A stretch of 64,000 nt of DNA from Streptomyces griseus (GCF_900460065.1 NZ_UAVD01000026.1:248001-312000); one strand, 5' to 3'. Counted from the stretch's first letter, positions 34,745 to 46,670 are shown. Numbers and translations are program-made. Notes: generated by a model from the sequence alone, not told the origin.

Positions 34745-35746
34745 TCAGTGCGCGTCGGCGATGTGCTGGGTGCCGATGCGCTTGCGGAAGACCCAGTAGG
34801 TCCAGCCCTGGTAGAGCAGCACGACGGGCGTGGCGATGCCCGCGCACCAGGTCATGATCTTGAGCGTGTACGGGCTGGACGAGGCGTTGGTGACCGTGAG
34901 GTTCCAGGCGTCGTTCAGCGAGGACGGCATGACGTTCGGGAAGAGGGTCAGGAAGAGCATCGTGACCGCCGCCGCGATCGTCACGCCCGAGAACGCGAAC
35001 GACCAGCCCTCACGGCCCTTGGCGATGGCACCGATGGCGGCCAGGAGCGCCACCACCGCCACGATCATGGCGCCCATGCTCCAGGCGTCGCCGTTGTCCG
35101 CCTGCGTCCAGACCAGGAAGCCCAGCGCGAGCACCGCGGTGACCGGCCCCAGCTTCAGCGCCAGCGCGCGGGCCCGGACCCGGATGTCGCCCGCCGTCTT
35201 GAGGCCGGCGAACACCGTCCCGTGGAAGGTGAAGAGGGTGAGCGTGACGAGGCCGCCGAGGATCGCGTACGGGTTGAGGAGGTCGAAGAAGTTGCCGACG
35301 TACTCCATGTCGGCGTCGATCTTCACGCCCCGCACGATGTTCCCGAACGCCACACCCCACAGCACCGCGGGGATCAGGGAGGTCCAGAAGATCGCGTTCT
35401 CCCAGTTCGTCTGCCACCGCTCCTCGGGCCGCTTGGCGCGGTACTCGAAGGCGACGCCCCGCACGATCAGGCAGAACAGGATGATCAGCAGCGGCAGGTA
35501 GAAGCCGGAGAACAGGGTGGCGTACCACTCGGGGAAGGCGGCGAAGGTCGCACCGCCGGCGCTGAGCAGCCAGACCTCGTTGCCGTCCCAGACGGGCCCG
35601 ATCGTGTTGATCAGGACCCGCCGCTCCTTGCGGTCGCGGGCCAGCAGCTTGGTGAGGACCCCGATGCCGAAGTCGAATCCCTCCAGGAAGAAGTAGCCGG
35701 TCCAGAGGACGGCGATGAGCACGAACCAGACGTCGTGGAGTTCCAT
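34745..35746 (-). CDS. cydB: Cytochrome bd ubiquinol/menaquinol oxidase subunit II
   Basis: The 333-residue membrane protein has about eight or nine helices, beginning with the family N-terminus LHDVWFVLIAVLWTGYFFLEGFDFGIG and including FLPLLIILFCLIVRGVAFEYR-type helix packing. It is the structural partner of CydA in the cytochrome bd oxidase, which reduces oxygen with high affinity. It starts 16 bases after the cydA stop with AGGAG upstream, so it is co-transcribed with cydA. Confidence 0.97.
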   Translation of the reverse strand: MELHDVWFVLIAVLWTGYFFLEGFDFGIGVLTKLLARDRKERRVLINTIGPVWDGNEVWLLSAGGATFAAFPEWYATLFSGFYLPLLIILFCLIVRGVAFEYRAKRPEERWQTNWENAIFWTSLIPAVLWGVAFGNIVRGVKIDADMEYVGNFFDLLNPYAILGGLVTLTLFTFHGTVFAGLKTAGDIRVRARALALKLGPVTAVLALGFLVWTQADNGDAWSMGAMIVAVVALLAAIGAIAKGREGWSFAFSGVTIAAAVTMLFLTLFPNVMPSSLNDAWNLTVTNASSSPYTLKIMTWCAGIATPVVLLYQGWTYWVFRKRIGTQHIADAH

Positions 35747-35762
35747 CTCTCAGCTCCTGTGC

Positions 35763-37274
35763 TCAGTACGAGAAGGCCATGGGCCGGTCGGCGTCTTCTT
35801 CGTCGTGCCCGCCGATCTTCGTGGGCGGGTTCAGGTCGTCCTCGGTGAGTTCCGGCGGCCCGGCCTTGATGTACTTCACGAGCAGCTTCACCTCGATCAC
35901 GGCGAGCACCGCGTAGAGCAGGGTGAAGACGATCATCGAGGTGATGACCTCGCCCTGCGAGACGCCGGGGGAGACCCCCGCACGGGTCTGGAGCACCCCG
36001 TAGACGACCCACGGCTGGCGGCCCATCTCGGTGAAGATCCAGCCCCAGGAGTTGGCGATGAGCGGGAAGAGGAGCGTCCAGAGCGCGACGAGCCAGTAGA
36101 GCTTGGTGAGCTTCGGGCTCAGTGCCTTGTTCTTGAAGAGGACCAGATGCGGCACTTCGTCCTCACCGGTCCGCAGCGCCGGTGGCAGCAGGAACTTCTT
36201 CCGGGTCAGCCAGAGCCCCAGGAGGCCGAGGCCGAAGGAGGCCATACCGAAGCCGATCATCCACCGGAAGCTCCAGAACGCGACCGGGATGTTGGGGCGG
36301 TAGTCGCCGGGCCCGTACTTCTCCTGCGACTCCTTGTTGATGTCGTTGATGCCGGGGACATAGGAGTTCGGGTCGTTGTTGGCGAGGAAGGACAGTATCC
36401 CGGGGAGCGAGATCTCCACGGAGTTGTGGCCCTTGCTGACGTCCCCGTACGCGAAGATCGAGAACGGCGCCCGCTCCTGCCCGTCCCACAGGGCCTCGGC
36501 GGCTGCCATCTTCATCGGCTGCTGCCGGAACATGACCTTGGCGAGGCTGTCGCCGCTGACGGCGGTGAGCAGTCCGGCGACCACGACGGTGATCAGGCCC
36601 AGGCGCAGCGAGGTCCGCATCACCGGGATGTGCTTCTTGCGCGCCAGGTGGAACGCGGCGATGCCGACCATGAAGGCCCCGCCGACCAGGAACGCCGCCG
36701 TGATGGTGTGGAAGAACTGGGTGACCGCGGTGTCCTGGGTGAGCACCCGCCAGAAGTCGGTGAGCTCGGCCCGGCCGCGCTCCTCGTTGATCCGGTAGCC
36801 GACCGGGTGCTGCATCCAGGAGTTGGCCGCCAGGATGAAGTAGGCGGAGAGGACCGTGCCGATCGAGACCATCCAGATGCAGGCGAGGTGGATCTTCTTC
36901 GGCAACTTGTCCCAGCCGAAGATCCACAGCCCGATGAAGGTGGACTCGAAGAAGAAGGCGATCAGGGCCTCGAAGGCGAGCGGGGCGCCGAAGATGTCGC
37001 CGACGAAGCGCGAGTAGTCGGACCAGTTCATGCCGAACTGGAACTCCTGGACGATGCCCGTGACGACGCCCATGGCGATGTTGATCAGGAACAGCTTGCC
37101 CCAGAACTTGGTCGCCCTGAGGTACTTCTCCTTCTCCGTCCGCACCCAGGCGGTCTGCAGGCCGGCGGTGAGCGCGGCGAGCGAGATCGTCAGGGGGACG
37201 AAGAGGAAGTGGTAGACGGTGGTGATGCCGAATTGCCATCGCGCCAGGGTCTCCGGCGCCAGAGCGAGGTCCAC
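35763..37274 (-). CDS. cydA: Cytochrome bd oxidase subunit I
   Basis: 503 residues from GTG 37274, preceded by AAGGAGACTGACGAC; the longer frame to 37313 lacks a ribosome site. It carries the haem sites: H22 in TTVYHFLFVPL, FFHTITAAFLVGG with a second His, and TEMGRQPWVV with the Met ligand and GRxPW signature. The Q-loop is the short form typical of Actinobacteria. About nine helices. Expression is likely to rise when NADH/NAD+ is high, because a Rex operator lies 85 bases upstream. Confidence 0.97.
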   Translation of the reverse strand: MDLALAPETLARWQFGITTVYHFLFVPLTISLAALTAGLQTAWVRTEKEKYLRATKFWGKLFLINIAMGVVTGIVQEFQFGMNWSDYSRFVGDIFGAPLAFEALIAFFFESTFIGLWIFGWDKLPKKIHLACIWMVSIGTVLSAYFILAANSWMQHPVGYRINEERGRAELTDFWRVLTQDTAVTQFFHTITAAFLVGGAFMVGIAAFHLARKKHIPVMRTSLRLGLITVVVAGLLTAVSGDSLAKVMFRQQPMKMAAAEALWDGQERAPFSIFAYGDVSKGHNSVEISLPGILSFLANNDPNSYVPGINDINKESQEKYGPGDYRPNIPVAFWSFRWMIGFGMASFGLGLLGLWLTRKKFLLPPALRTGEDEVPHLVLFKNKALSPKLTKLYWLVALWTLLFPLIANSWGWIFTEMGRQPWVVYGVLQTRAGVSPGVSQGEVITSMIVFTLLYAVLAVIEVKLLVKYIKAGPPELTEDDLNPPTKIGGHDEEDADRPMAFSY

Positions 37275-37358
37275 GTCGTCAGTCTCCTTACATCGCCGTG
37301 GTCGTACCGGCACTATGCCCCTTTGATCCGGCCGATTACGGGAGGAACCAGGGCACGC

Positions 37359-37376
37359 TTGTGAACGCGTTCACAT
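37359..37376. promoter_or_regulatory. Rex operator in the cydA promoter
   Basis: TTGTGAACGCGTTCACAT matches the Streptomyces Rex operator (ROP), whose core is TGTGAACGCGTTCACA. Rex represses respiratory genes including cydAB when NADH is low; repression is relieved on oxygen limitation. The site is 85-102 bases upstream of the cydA GTG at 37274. Confidence 0.9.
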
Positions 37377-37473
37377 TCACAAGCAATTATGGCGCACACG
37401 CTTTCGGGCCCTTCGCCGGGGGTACCCCTTTTCGGCCTCGCCCCCGAAAATCGGCCCCGCCGGCCACACAAAG

Positions 37474-37505
37474 GGCCCCGGACCTCACGATCGAGGTCCG
37501 GGGCC
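37474..37505 (-). terminator. Terminator of hisC
   Basis: A perfect 13-bp stem (37474-37486 with 37493-37505, GGCCCCGGACCTC) with a 6-base loop, 34 bases past the hisC stop. It insulates the Rex-controlled cydA promoter. Confidence 0.8.
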
Positions 37506-37538
37506 ACCAGGCCGTACGGGCGCGTGCGCTACGGCTCG

Positions 37539-38618
37539 CTACAGCTCCGCGCGGAACGCCTCCGCCGCCTTCAGGAAGAGGTCGTTGCCCTCGCCCTCGC
37601 CGATCGAAACCCGGACGCCCTCCCCCTGGAAGGGCCGCACGACCACCCCGGCCCGCTCGCAGGCCCCGGCGAAGTCGAGGGTCCGCTCGCCGAGCCGCAG
37701 CCAGACGAAGTTCGCGTGCGACTCCGGCACCGTCCAGCCCTGACGCGTCAGCTCCGCGCTCACCCGGGTGCGCTCGGCGACCAGCGAGCCCACCCGGCCC
37801 AGCAGCTCGTCCTCCGCGCGGAGCGAGGCCACCGCCGCGTCCTGGGCGAGCTGGCTCACCCCGAACGGGACGGCCGTCTTGCGCAGCGCCGCGGCCACCG
37901 GCTCGTGCGCCACCGCGAAGCCGACCCGCAGCCCGGCCAGTCCGTACGCCTTGGAGAAGGTCCGCAGCACCGCCACGTTGGGCCGGTCCCGGTAGATCTC
38001 GATGCCGTCCGGCACCTCGGCGTCGCGGATGAACTCCTTGTACGCCTCGTCGAGCACCACCAGCACATCGCTCGGCACCCGGTCGAGGAATCGTTCCAGC
38101 TCGGCCCGGCGCACCACCGTGCCGGTGGGGTTGTTGGGGTTGCAGACGAAGATCAGCCGGGTCCGGTCGGTGATCGCCTCCGCCATCGCGTCGAGGTCGT
38201 GCACCTCGCCGTCGGTCAGCGGGACCTTCACCGAGGTCGCGCCGCTGACCTGCGTGATGATCGGGTACGCCTCGAAGGACCGCCAGGCGTAGATGACCTC
38301 GTCGCCGGGCCCCGAGGTCGCCTGGAGCAGCTGCTGGGCCACCCCCACCGAGCCGGTGCCCGTGGCGAGATGCCCCAGCGGCACACCGAAGCGGTCGGCC
38401 AGCTCGTTCATCAGGCCGGTGCACGCCATGTCCGGGTAGCGGTTGAAGCTCCCCGCGGCGGCGAGCGCCGACTCCAGCACCCCCGGCAGCGGCGGATAGG
38501 GATTCTCGTTGGAGGACAGCTTGTACGCGACCGGTCCGCCGGCCGCCGCCGGCTTACCCGGCACATAGGCGGGAACGCCGTCCAGCTCGGCGCGCAGCTT
38601 GGGGCTCGTCTCGCTCAC
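37539..38618 (-). CDS. hisC: Histidinol-phosphate aminotransferase (or aromatic aminotransferase homologue)
   Basis: 359 residues, PLP fold type [33 protein letters not shown], and the PLP lysine in [13 protein letters not shown] near residue 221, then [11 protein letters not shown] at the C-terminus. Length and motifs fit HisC2-type enzymes, which may act on histidinol phosphate or aromatic amino acids. It is remote from any his operon in this window, so it is probably the second copy. GTG 38618 has GGAGGA at good spacing. Confidence 0.88.
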
Positions 38619-39023
38619 CGCAGGTCCTCCTCGACCGTCCGTTCACAGCAATACTGCTCACCTTAAGAGGATTGGGCCCCGCTGCGAATGGCCCGAGCGG
38701 GAAATCGACCGCAGTGCCCGGGAATGGGGGCCCGCGCGAGGCCGGTACGCGGCCTCTCCCGGGGGGAGCGTTCCGCGTTCCGGCGCGCGCCGGTGGCTCG
38801 CGCCGTGGCGCGCGTCCCCCGAAGTGGTGAGTTGAGACCTCTTCGAGACATCGCACATTCAGCAGGCTGCCGCCCTCCAGTACCTGAAACACTGATGCAA
38901 TAGCGGCCAACTCCCTTGCATTACAAGGATTCTGATGGGTAGTGACCTTGCAGAAACGTGCCTGTCAACGTGTGCATATGCGACCGGACCGACCACCCTT
39001 CGGAGCCCTACTATCGGCTCGCC
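38619..39023. other. 405-base divergent promoter region between hisC and the LacI gene
   Basis: The half next to the LacI gene is AT-rich. CCTTG at 38914-38918 and CAAGG at 38924-38928 form an inverted repeat, and TGCAA (38896) with TTGCA (38916) form a second, wider one; either may be an operator. TACTAT at 39009-39014 may be the -10 box of the LacI gene. Confidence 0.4.
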
Positions 39024-40136
39024 ATGACAGCAGCAGGGAAGCACCAGGTGAGCCGGACGGAGACCCCCCGGCGCAGCGGCCGGCCAGGACGGGCGGGGAT
39101 CCGCGACGTGGCCGCCGCGGCCGGAGTCTCGATCACGACCGTCTCCGACGCGCTCAACGGCAAGGGCAGGCTCCCGGACGCCACCCGCCGCCATGTCCGC
39201 GAGGTCGCCGAGCGCCTGGGCTACCGCCCGTCCGCCGCGGCCCGAACCCTCCGTACGGGCAAGTCGGGCCTGATCGGCCTGACCGTGACCACGTACGGGA
39301 ATGAACCTTTCACCTTCACCGAATTCGCGTACTTCGCGGAGATGGCGAGAGCCGCGACCTCCGCGGCGCTCGCCCGCGGCTACGCCCTCGTCATCCTCCC
39401 CGCCACCTCCCGGCACGACGTCTGGTCGAACGTCGCGCTCGACGGAACCGTCGTCATCGACCCCTCCGACCAGGACCCGGTCGTCACCGAACTGGTCCGC
39501 CAGGGGCTGCCCGTGGTCTCGGACGGCCGCCCGGCCGGGACGCTCCCCGTCACCGCCTGGGTCGACAACGACCACCGGGCCGCCGTGCTCGACCTCCTCG
39601 ACCACCTCGCCGCCGCCGGAGCGCGCCGCATCGGCCTGCTGACCGGGAACACCACCGACACGTACACCCGGCTGTCCACCACCGCGTACCTCCACTGGTG
39701 CGAGCGGGTCGGCCAGGATCCGGTCTACGAGTCCTACCCGGCCCACGACCCCTGCGCGGGGGCGGTCGCCGCCGACCGGCTGCTCGCCCGACCCGACCGC
39801 CCCGACGCGGTCTACGGACTCTTCGACCCCAACGGCACCGATCTCCTCGCCGCGGCCCGCCGCTACGGACTGCGCGTCCCCGAGGACCTGCTGCTGGTGT
39901 GCTGCAGCGAGTCCACCGTGTACGCCGCCACCGAGCCGCCCATCACCACGCTCTCGCTGAAGCCCCGCCGCATCGGCACGGCCGTCGTCCAGCTCCTCAT
40001 CGACGCCATCGAAGGGGTCGAGCACGACGGGCCGGTGGAGCAGGTCATACCGACGGAGCTCATCGTCCGGACCTCCTCGCAACGGCGTCCCCCGCGCACC
40101 ACGGTCAGCGCGCCGCGCTCCCCCAGCGGGGACTGA
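39024..40136 (+). CDS. LacI family transcriptional regulator
   Basis: 370 residues from ATG 39024. The helix-turn-helix and hinge (about 26-80) read IRDVAAAAGVSITTVSDALNGKGRLP and LGYRPSAAARTLRTGKSG. The periplasmic-binding-protein-like domain (about 85-345) should bind a sugar or similar ligand; AWVDNDHRAAVLDLLDHL is the typical dimer-interface segment. The frame continues upstream to 38958, but TACTAT nine bases before this ATG and loss of codon bias upstream favour the shorter form. No sugar gene is adjacent, so the target is unknown. Confidence 0.88.
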   Translation: MTAAGKHQVSRTETPRRSGRPGRAGIRDVAAAAGVSITTVSDALNGKGRLPDATRRHVREVAERLGYRPSAAARTLRTGKSGLIGLTVTTYGNEPFTFTEFAYFAEMARAATSAALARGYALVILPATSRHDVWSNVALDGTVVIDPSDQDPVVTELVRQGLPVVSDGRPAGTLPVTAWVDNDHRAAVLDLLDHLAAAGARRIGLLTGNTTDTYTRLSTTAYLHWCERVGQDPVYESYPAHDPCAGAVAADRLLARPDRPDAVYGLFDPNGTDLLAAARRYGLRVPEDLLLVCCSESTVYAATEPPITTLSLKPRRIGTAVVQLLIDAIEGVEHDGPVEQVIPTELIVRTSSQRRPPRTTVSAPRSPSGD

Positions 40137-40310
40137 TCAGCTCTTTTCGGACTAATCAGCCGGTGATCCGTGCGTGCGCCCGGATTCACCACCCCTGGTG
40201 CGTCACACAGATCGATCCGCATTCCTATGATGGGCGCACGACACCGCGGACCACCTCTACCAGGCAGGGCCCGTCAGGTGTACGGCGGCGCGACGGTGGT
40301 GGAGGGGTCG

Positions 40311-41477
40311 ATGACTCAGGGGGCCGGTCAGGAACCCGTGGTGCGGACGGCGACGTTGCGTGACTTCCGGGTTCCGCCGTATGCGCAGACGCCCGTGCCG
40401 CCGCAGGCGCAGGCGGCACCTCCCTCCCCGGTGCCACCGCGCGCCCCGGAACCGAACCCTCCGGCGCCGGGCGCGTCCGCGCCCCCGTCCGCACCGCCCC
40501 CCGTCCCGCCCCGGCCGCCGCATCCCGGCAACGCCGCCGTGGGCGACGGGCAGCCGGAGGGCTACACCCCGACCGAGCGGGACCTCCCTGTCATCCGCCG
40601 CGGCGACACCGTGCAGGTGCGGACCGCCCCCGAGCCGCGCCCCGTGGCCGAGGGCAGCCGCGGCCCGCTCTACGTCGTCGGCGACGTCCACGGATACCTG
40701 GCCGAGCTGATCGCCGCCCTCGGCGCGCAGGGCCTCATCGACGCCGACGGGAACTGGGCCGCCGGCAACGCCCGCCTCTGGTTCCTCGGCGACTTCACCG
40801 ACCGCGGGCCCGACGGCATCGGGGTCATCGACCTCGTCATGCGGCTCTCCGCCGAGGCCGCGGCGGCCGGCGGCTACTGCAAGGCCCTCATGGGCAACCA
40901 CGAGCTGCTGCTGATCGGCGCCAAGCGGTTCGCCGACACCCCCGTCAACTCCGGGGCGGGCACCGCCACCTTCCAGGCCGCCTGGCTGCTCAACGGCGGC
41001 CAGAAGACCGATATGGAGCGCCTCCAGGACGTCCACCTCCAGTGGATGTCCCGGCTGGACGCGGTCGTCGAGGAGGACGGGCATCTGCTGATGCACTCCG
41101 ACACGACGGCCTACCTCGACTACGGGTCCACCATCGAGGACGTCAATGACACGATCACGGCCATTCTCACGCGCAATGACGCCGACGAGTGCTGGGATCT
41201 CTTCCGCAAGCTCACCAAGCGGTTCGCCTTCCGGGACGAGGGCGGCGCCCAGGCGGTGCGCGAGCTGCTGACGACGTACGGCGGACAGCGCGTCGTCCAT
41301 GGTCACAGCCCCATTCCGTACCTCCTGGGCGAGGTCGGCACGGAGGACGGCGAGGACGGTGCGGGGCCCGTGATCAACGGCCCGCACGTGTACGCGGACG
41401 ACCTCGCCATCGCCATGGACGGCGGAGTGACCATGGCCGGAAAGCTGTTGGTGGTTCAACTCCCTCTGCATGACTGA
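40311..41477 (+). CDS. PPP-family metallophosphoesterase with proline-rich N-terminus
   Basis: 388 residues. Residues 1-110 are a Pro/Ala-rich disordered tail. The phosphatase domain has all PPP motifs: VVGDVHGY (D125, H127), FLGDFTDRGP (D161 onward), MGNHELLL (N196, H197) and VHGHSPI. This class includes serine/threonine protein phosphatases and dinucleotide polyphosphate hydrolases; which one is not decidable by eye. GGAGG ahead of ATG 40311 fixes the start. Confidence 0.9.
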   Translation: MTQGAGQEPVVRTATLRDFRVPPYAQTPVPPQAQAAPPSPVPPRAPEPNPPAPGASAPPSAPPPVPPRPPHPGNAAVGDGQPEGYTPTERDLPVIRRGDTVQVRTAPEPRPVAEGSRGPLYVVGDVHGYLAELIAALGAQGLIDADGNWAAGNARLWFLGDFTDRGPDGIGVIDLVMRLSAEAAAAGGYCKALMGNHELLLIGAKRFADTPVNSGAGTATFQAAWLLNGGQKTDMERLQDVHLQWMSRLDAVVEEDGHLLMHSDTTAYLDYGSTIEDVNDTITAILTRNDADECWDLFRKLTKRFAFRDEGGAQAVRELLTTYGGQRVVHGHSPIPYLLGEVGTEDGEDGAGPVINGPHVYADDLAIAMDGGVTMAGKLLVVQLPLHD

Positions 41478-41685
41478 CCGTCGGCGGGGAATGCGCTTCA
41501 GGTTCCGCCCGCGCGGACCTCGCCGATCGACGGGCCCGTCACGGGGCCCAATTCTGGAAACACCCTGTCACCCCTTGCCGTGAGCGCTCTACCATCGGCG
41601 TATCAGTGGCAGGCTCTCCTCCGTTTCCGCCCGATCGCCCGGTCCACGCGGGCTGCCGGGTACGACGGAGCATCGGGGGATGCAG

Positions 41686-42510
41686 ATGACAAGCGCTCCG
41701 CACCTGCTGGCCGAGGACGGACCCGAGTACGAGCGGATCCTGGGCGACGCACTGCGCCACGCCCATGAACGCCCGGACCTGGAAGGCGTCGGGGACCGGC
41801 TCAACACCGAACAGCTGCGCACCATGGCGCTCAGCGCCACGGCGCTGATCACCGCGGCCGCGGCCACCGAGTACGAGCACTACGTCAAGGCCCGCGCCGA
41901 ACTGCGGCGCGCGGCGGCCGCAGAAGGGATCGACGGCGGACCGGCCGCGGACGGGCCGCAGAGCACGGCGGCCGGTTCGGGCGCCGGCATCGGCGCGGTC
42001 ATCGCGGTCCTGACCCCGCTGCTGGCCGGCTCGGCGGCCGTCATCTTCCTGCTCGTCGGCTATCTGCTGAAGGCGGTCAACCCCTCGCTGCCCTTCGGCC
42101 GCTCGATGGTCGCGGCCGGCTGGTTCTTCGCGGCGGTCGCCGCCGCGGCGATCCTGGTCGCCGCCATCGGACTGCTCGTCACCGCGCTCCGCAACGGCGC
42201 GACGTCGCCGGCCGCCGAGGACGAGGGGCAGGAGCTTCCGGAGGACGTCGCACGGGCCAGGGAGGCGTGGCGCCACGCCCTGCTGGAGCGCGGCATCCTC
42301 CCGTTCCTCCGGGACGCCCTGGCCGACCCCACCGCGGGGCCCGCCGCACGGACCCCGCACCGTTCGCCCCACCGCATCCCGAAGGTCGGGTACAGCAGGC
42401 CGGACTTCTCGGGCCCGGACGACGGCCCGGCGGCCGGCCCCCGGCCGACCTTCACCAGCCCCGACTTCACGAGCCCGGACTTCGGCGGCCCCGAGCACCG
42501 GCCGGACTGA
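41686..42510 (+). CDS. Membrane protein of unknown function
   Basis: 274 residues (ATG 41680 is an alternative two codons earlier). The N-terminal half is helical and soluble (LAEDGPEYERILGDALRHAHERPDLEG). Two hydrophobic segments follow (about 100-125 and 140-170), then an Ala/Pro-rich cytoplasmic tail whose end repeats PDF-type elements: YSRPDFSGPDD, FTSPDFTSPDFGGPE. No known domain. Convergent with the DUF805 gene. Confidence 0.75.
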   Translation: MTSAPHLLAEDGPEYERILGDALRHAHERPDLEGVGDRLNTEQLRTMALSATALITAAAATEYEHYVKARAELRRAAAAEGIDGGPAADGPQSTAAGSGAGIGAVIAVLTPLLAGSAAVIFLLVGYLLKAVNPSLPFGRSMVAAGWFFAAVAAAAILVAAIGLLVTALRNGATSPAAEDEGQELPEDVARAREAWRHALLERGILPFLRDALADPTAGPAARTPHRSPHRIPKVGYSRPDFSGPDDGPAAGPRPTFTSPDFTSPDFGGPEHRPD

Positions 42511-42522
42511 GCCACGGGTACC

Positions 42523-42571
42523 GGGCCCCGGGTGCAGGTCTCCACGCCCCGGGCCCCGGGTGCAGGCCTCC
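42523..42571. repeat. Two direct repeats downstream of the membrane protein gene
   Basis: GGGCCCCGGGTGCAGG followed by TCTCC or CCTCC occurs at 42523-42543 and 42551-42571, spaced 28 bases, in the convergent intergenic region. Confidence 0.6.
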
Positions 42572-42630
42572 GGGCCGCCCGGGCCAAGGGCTCCCGGCAC
42601 AGGTCCGGCCGCCCGGGCCCGGGTACGGCG

Positions 42631-42689
42631 AAGGCCGGGGCGGCGGTGTGCCGCGCCCGGCCTCGGGGTGCTCCGGTGCGTACCGGAGC
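42631..42689. terminator. Convergent terminator region with two hairpins
   Basis: An imperfect GC-rich hairpin (about 42631-42664) is followed by GCTCCGGT at 42670-42677 pairing with 42682-42689 over GCGT. It separates the + strand membrane protein and - strand DUF805 genes. Confidence 0.5.
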
Positions 42690-42695
42690 CGTCGG

Positions 42696-43049
42696 TCAGA
42701 CGGCCGGAGCCAGCTTCGGGTTGGCACCGTGCTGGTTCGTCTCCGGCTTGCCCTCCGAGGCGAGGAAGACGATCAGGATGATGAAGCCGACCAGCGGGAT
42801 GAAGGAGATGAAGAACCACCAGCCCGAGCGGCCCGTGTCGTGCAATCGGCGCACCAGGACCGCCAGCGACGGGACGAGGGTCGCGACGAGGTAGAGGTAG
42901 TACGGGATCTGCGTGCTGATCGCCGCGCCGATGGCCGACAGCACCACGGCGATGATGATGTTGAAGAGCGCGAACATCCAGTACTCCTTGCGGCGTGCAC
43001 GTCCGCTGAAGCCTGCGTAGTTCTTGAGTACAGCCAGGTACCAGTTCAT
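42696..43049 (-). CDS. DUF805 family small membrane protein
   Basis: 117 residues: MNWYLAVLKNYAGFSGRARRKEYW is the hallmark N-terminus, followed by three or four helices (about 25-45, 52-70 and 82-105) with the RRLHDTGRSGWW loop between them. Widespread family of unknown function. GGGAGGGA precedes the ATG, and the leader is about 50 bases from the promoter at 43110-43139. Confidence 0.9.
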   Translation of the reverse strand: MNWYLAVLKNYAGFSGRARRKEYWMFALFNIIIAVVLSAIGAAISTQIPYYLYLVATLVPSLAVLVRRLHDTGRSGWWFFISFIPLVGFIILIVFLASEGKPETNQHGANPKLAPAV

Positions 43050-43109
43050 GGTGAGTCCCTCCCCGGGCCCCGGTTTCCGGGGCCGCTTACTTTCAGCCAA
43101 GCAAGCCGG

Positions 43110-43139
43110 AAAGTAAGGCACAGATAAGGAAAGGGTCAA
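43110..43139 (-). promoter_or_regulatory. HrdB-type promoter of the DUF805 gene
   Basis: Read on the minus strand: TTGACC at 43139-43134, an 18-base spacer, then TACTTT at 43115-43110. This is one of the best vegetative promoter matches in the window. Confidence 0.65.
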
Positions 43140-43280
43140 GCGCTGGTGAGCCGAGGGCCAAACGTACATCCAGCTGCCACACGACTGTGTCCATACTGTC
43201 GCTTAACAAGGCGATGAACTGCACCAAAGCGCAGCGAACAGGTCGAAGTCACGCGTAACTCGCTTACCGCCCGGGCCGGT

Positions 43281-44669
43281 TCAGAGGATTCCGGCCCGGC
43301 GCGCGGCGGCCGTCCAGCTCGGGAACTCGGACAGGAGCCGGTCGTACAGCTCCTGGTCGGGGACCGCGCCGATGTCGTCGACGGCGAAGAAGCCGACGTT
43401 GTCGACCTGGCGCCCGGGGAGGGAGTCGAACCGTTCCAGCACGCCGTACTCGGACCGGCCCAGGCCGACGAACTGCCAGAAGATCGGCTCCTGGACCGCC
43501 GCACGCAACTCCTGCTCGATCTCGGCGTTGCGGTGGACACCACCGTCGGAGAAGAACAGCACGAGCGTGGGGACCGACGCGGGGTGCCGGGCGACATGGG
43601 CACGCACCTCGGCGATGACCCGCTGCTCCTCGTTCTGGATGCCTACCGTCCGCATGTCGATCTGCCCGTCCTCCAGCCCCTTCGGCCTCCTGCCGCGCCG
43701 GAAGAGGGCGAGCTGTCCGACCCGTACGTGCAGCCGCAGCCACTCCGGGAGGTCGCCGAGACGGAGATCGGGCAGCCGGGCCGGCCGGGAGGCGAACGTC
43801 CACGCCTGCATCTCACCGTCGTCGTCGAGCTGCGCGGCGACCGCGGCCATCCGCTCCACCACATCGGCCACGACGCCCCGCGTGTACAGCGCGCTCATGG
43901 AGCCGGAGGCGTCCAGCACCAGGACGACCCGGGCGACGATCCCCTCCGCACCGCGCTTGCGCAGGCTGACCGCGACCTGTTCCTTGCGCAGCGACAGGCG
44001 TGCGCGCATGTCCGGCGGAAGACGGTCCTCGCCCTTGCCGAGGCCCGGCCGCCCGGCCGAAGCGCCCGGAGCCGGCACGGCGGGCGGAACCGGGGCGGCC
44101 GACGCGGCCGGCGACGGAGGTGCGCTACCGGGGGAAGGCTCGTCGACCGTGATGCCGAACTCCGTGGCCAGACCGGCGAGCCCTGCCGCGTACCCCTGCC
44201 CCACCGCCCGGAACTTCCACCGCCCCTGCCTCAGATACAGCTCGCCGCTGATGAACGCCGTCTCGGTGCCGGCCGTCATCTCGAAGCGCGCCACCTCGCC
44301 GCCGGAGGAGGCGTCGAGGAGCCGCAGGCTCAGGCCGGGCACGTGGCCGAACGTTCCGCCGTCGGCGGAGGCGCACAGCGCCACGCGCTCGACCTCGGGG
44401 CCGAGCGAACGGAGGTCCACCGCCAGGGTGTCGCTCGTGAGGCCGTCGGCGCACTGCTTCCCCAGGTGCGCCACGGCCCCGGACGCGTGCCGGGGCTGGT
44501 TGTAGAAGACGAAGTCGCCGTCGTCACGGACCCGTCCGGCCGAGGTCAGCAGCAGAGCCGACGCGTCCACGTCGGGCACGCCCGGCCCGGGGGACCAGAC
44601 GAGCTCGACGCGCAGTGCCGCGGCGTCCACGGGTACGTTGGCGCCCTTGCGGAGGGATCTCGCTGTCAT
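43281..44669 (-). CDS. TerD-domain / von Willebrand A-domain fusion protein
   Basis: 462 residues from ATG 44669. Residues 1-180 form a TerD domain ([55 protein letters not shown]). After an Ala/Pro linker comes a vWA domain (about 250-450) with the metal-dependent adhesion site [14 protein letters not shown] and [10 protein letters not shown]. TerD proteins bind calcium and are linked to tellurite and phage resistance or envelope stress; vWA suggests a scaffolding partner role. No other ter genes are adjacent. The open frame continues upstream over thiC as an artefact. Confidence 0.88.
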   Translation of the reverse strand: MTARSLRKGANVPVDAAALRVELVWSPGPGVPDVDASALLLTSAGRVRDDGDFVFYNQPRHASGAVAHLGKQCADGLTSDTLAVDLRSLGPEVERVALCASADGGTFGHVPGLSLRLLDASSGGEVARFEMTAGTETAFISGELYLRQGRWKFRAVGQGYAAGLAGLATEFGITVDEPSPGSAPPSPAASAAPVPPAVPAPGASAGRPGLGKGEDRLPPDMRARLSLRKEQVAVSLRKRGAEGIVARVVLVLDASGSMSALYTRGVVADVVERMAAVAAQLDDDGEMQAWTFASRPARLPDLRLGDLPEWLRLHVRVGQLALFRRGRRPKGLEDGQIDMRTVGIQNEEQRVIAEVRAHVARHPASVPTLVLFFSDGGVHRNAEIEQELRAAVQEPIFWQFVGLGRSEYGVLERFDSLPGRQVDNVGFFAVDDIGAVPDQELYDRLLSEFPSWTAAARRAGIL

Positions 44670-44683
44670 ACGACCAGTCTGCC

Positions 44684-44713
44684 GCCGGCCGGCGCCCCCG
44701 GACACCGGCCGGC
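44684..44713 (-). terminator. Terminator downstream of thiC
   Basis: GCCGGCCGG at 44684-44692 pairs with 44705-44713 over a 12-base loop, 15 bases past the thiC stop and just ahead of the TerD gene start. Confidence 0.5.
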
Positions 44714-44728
44714 CTCGTCCACCGGTGG

Positions 44729-46670
<1,942 letters not shown>

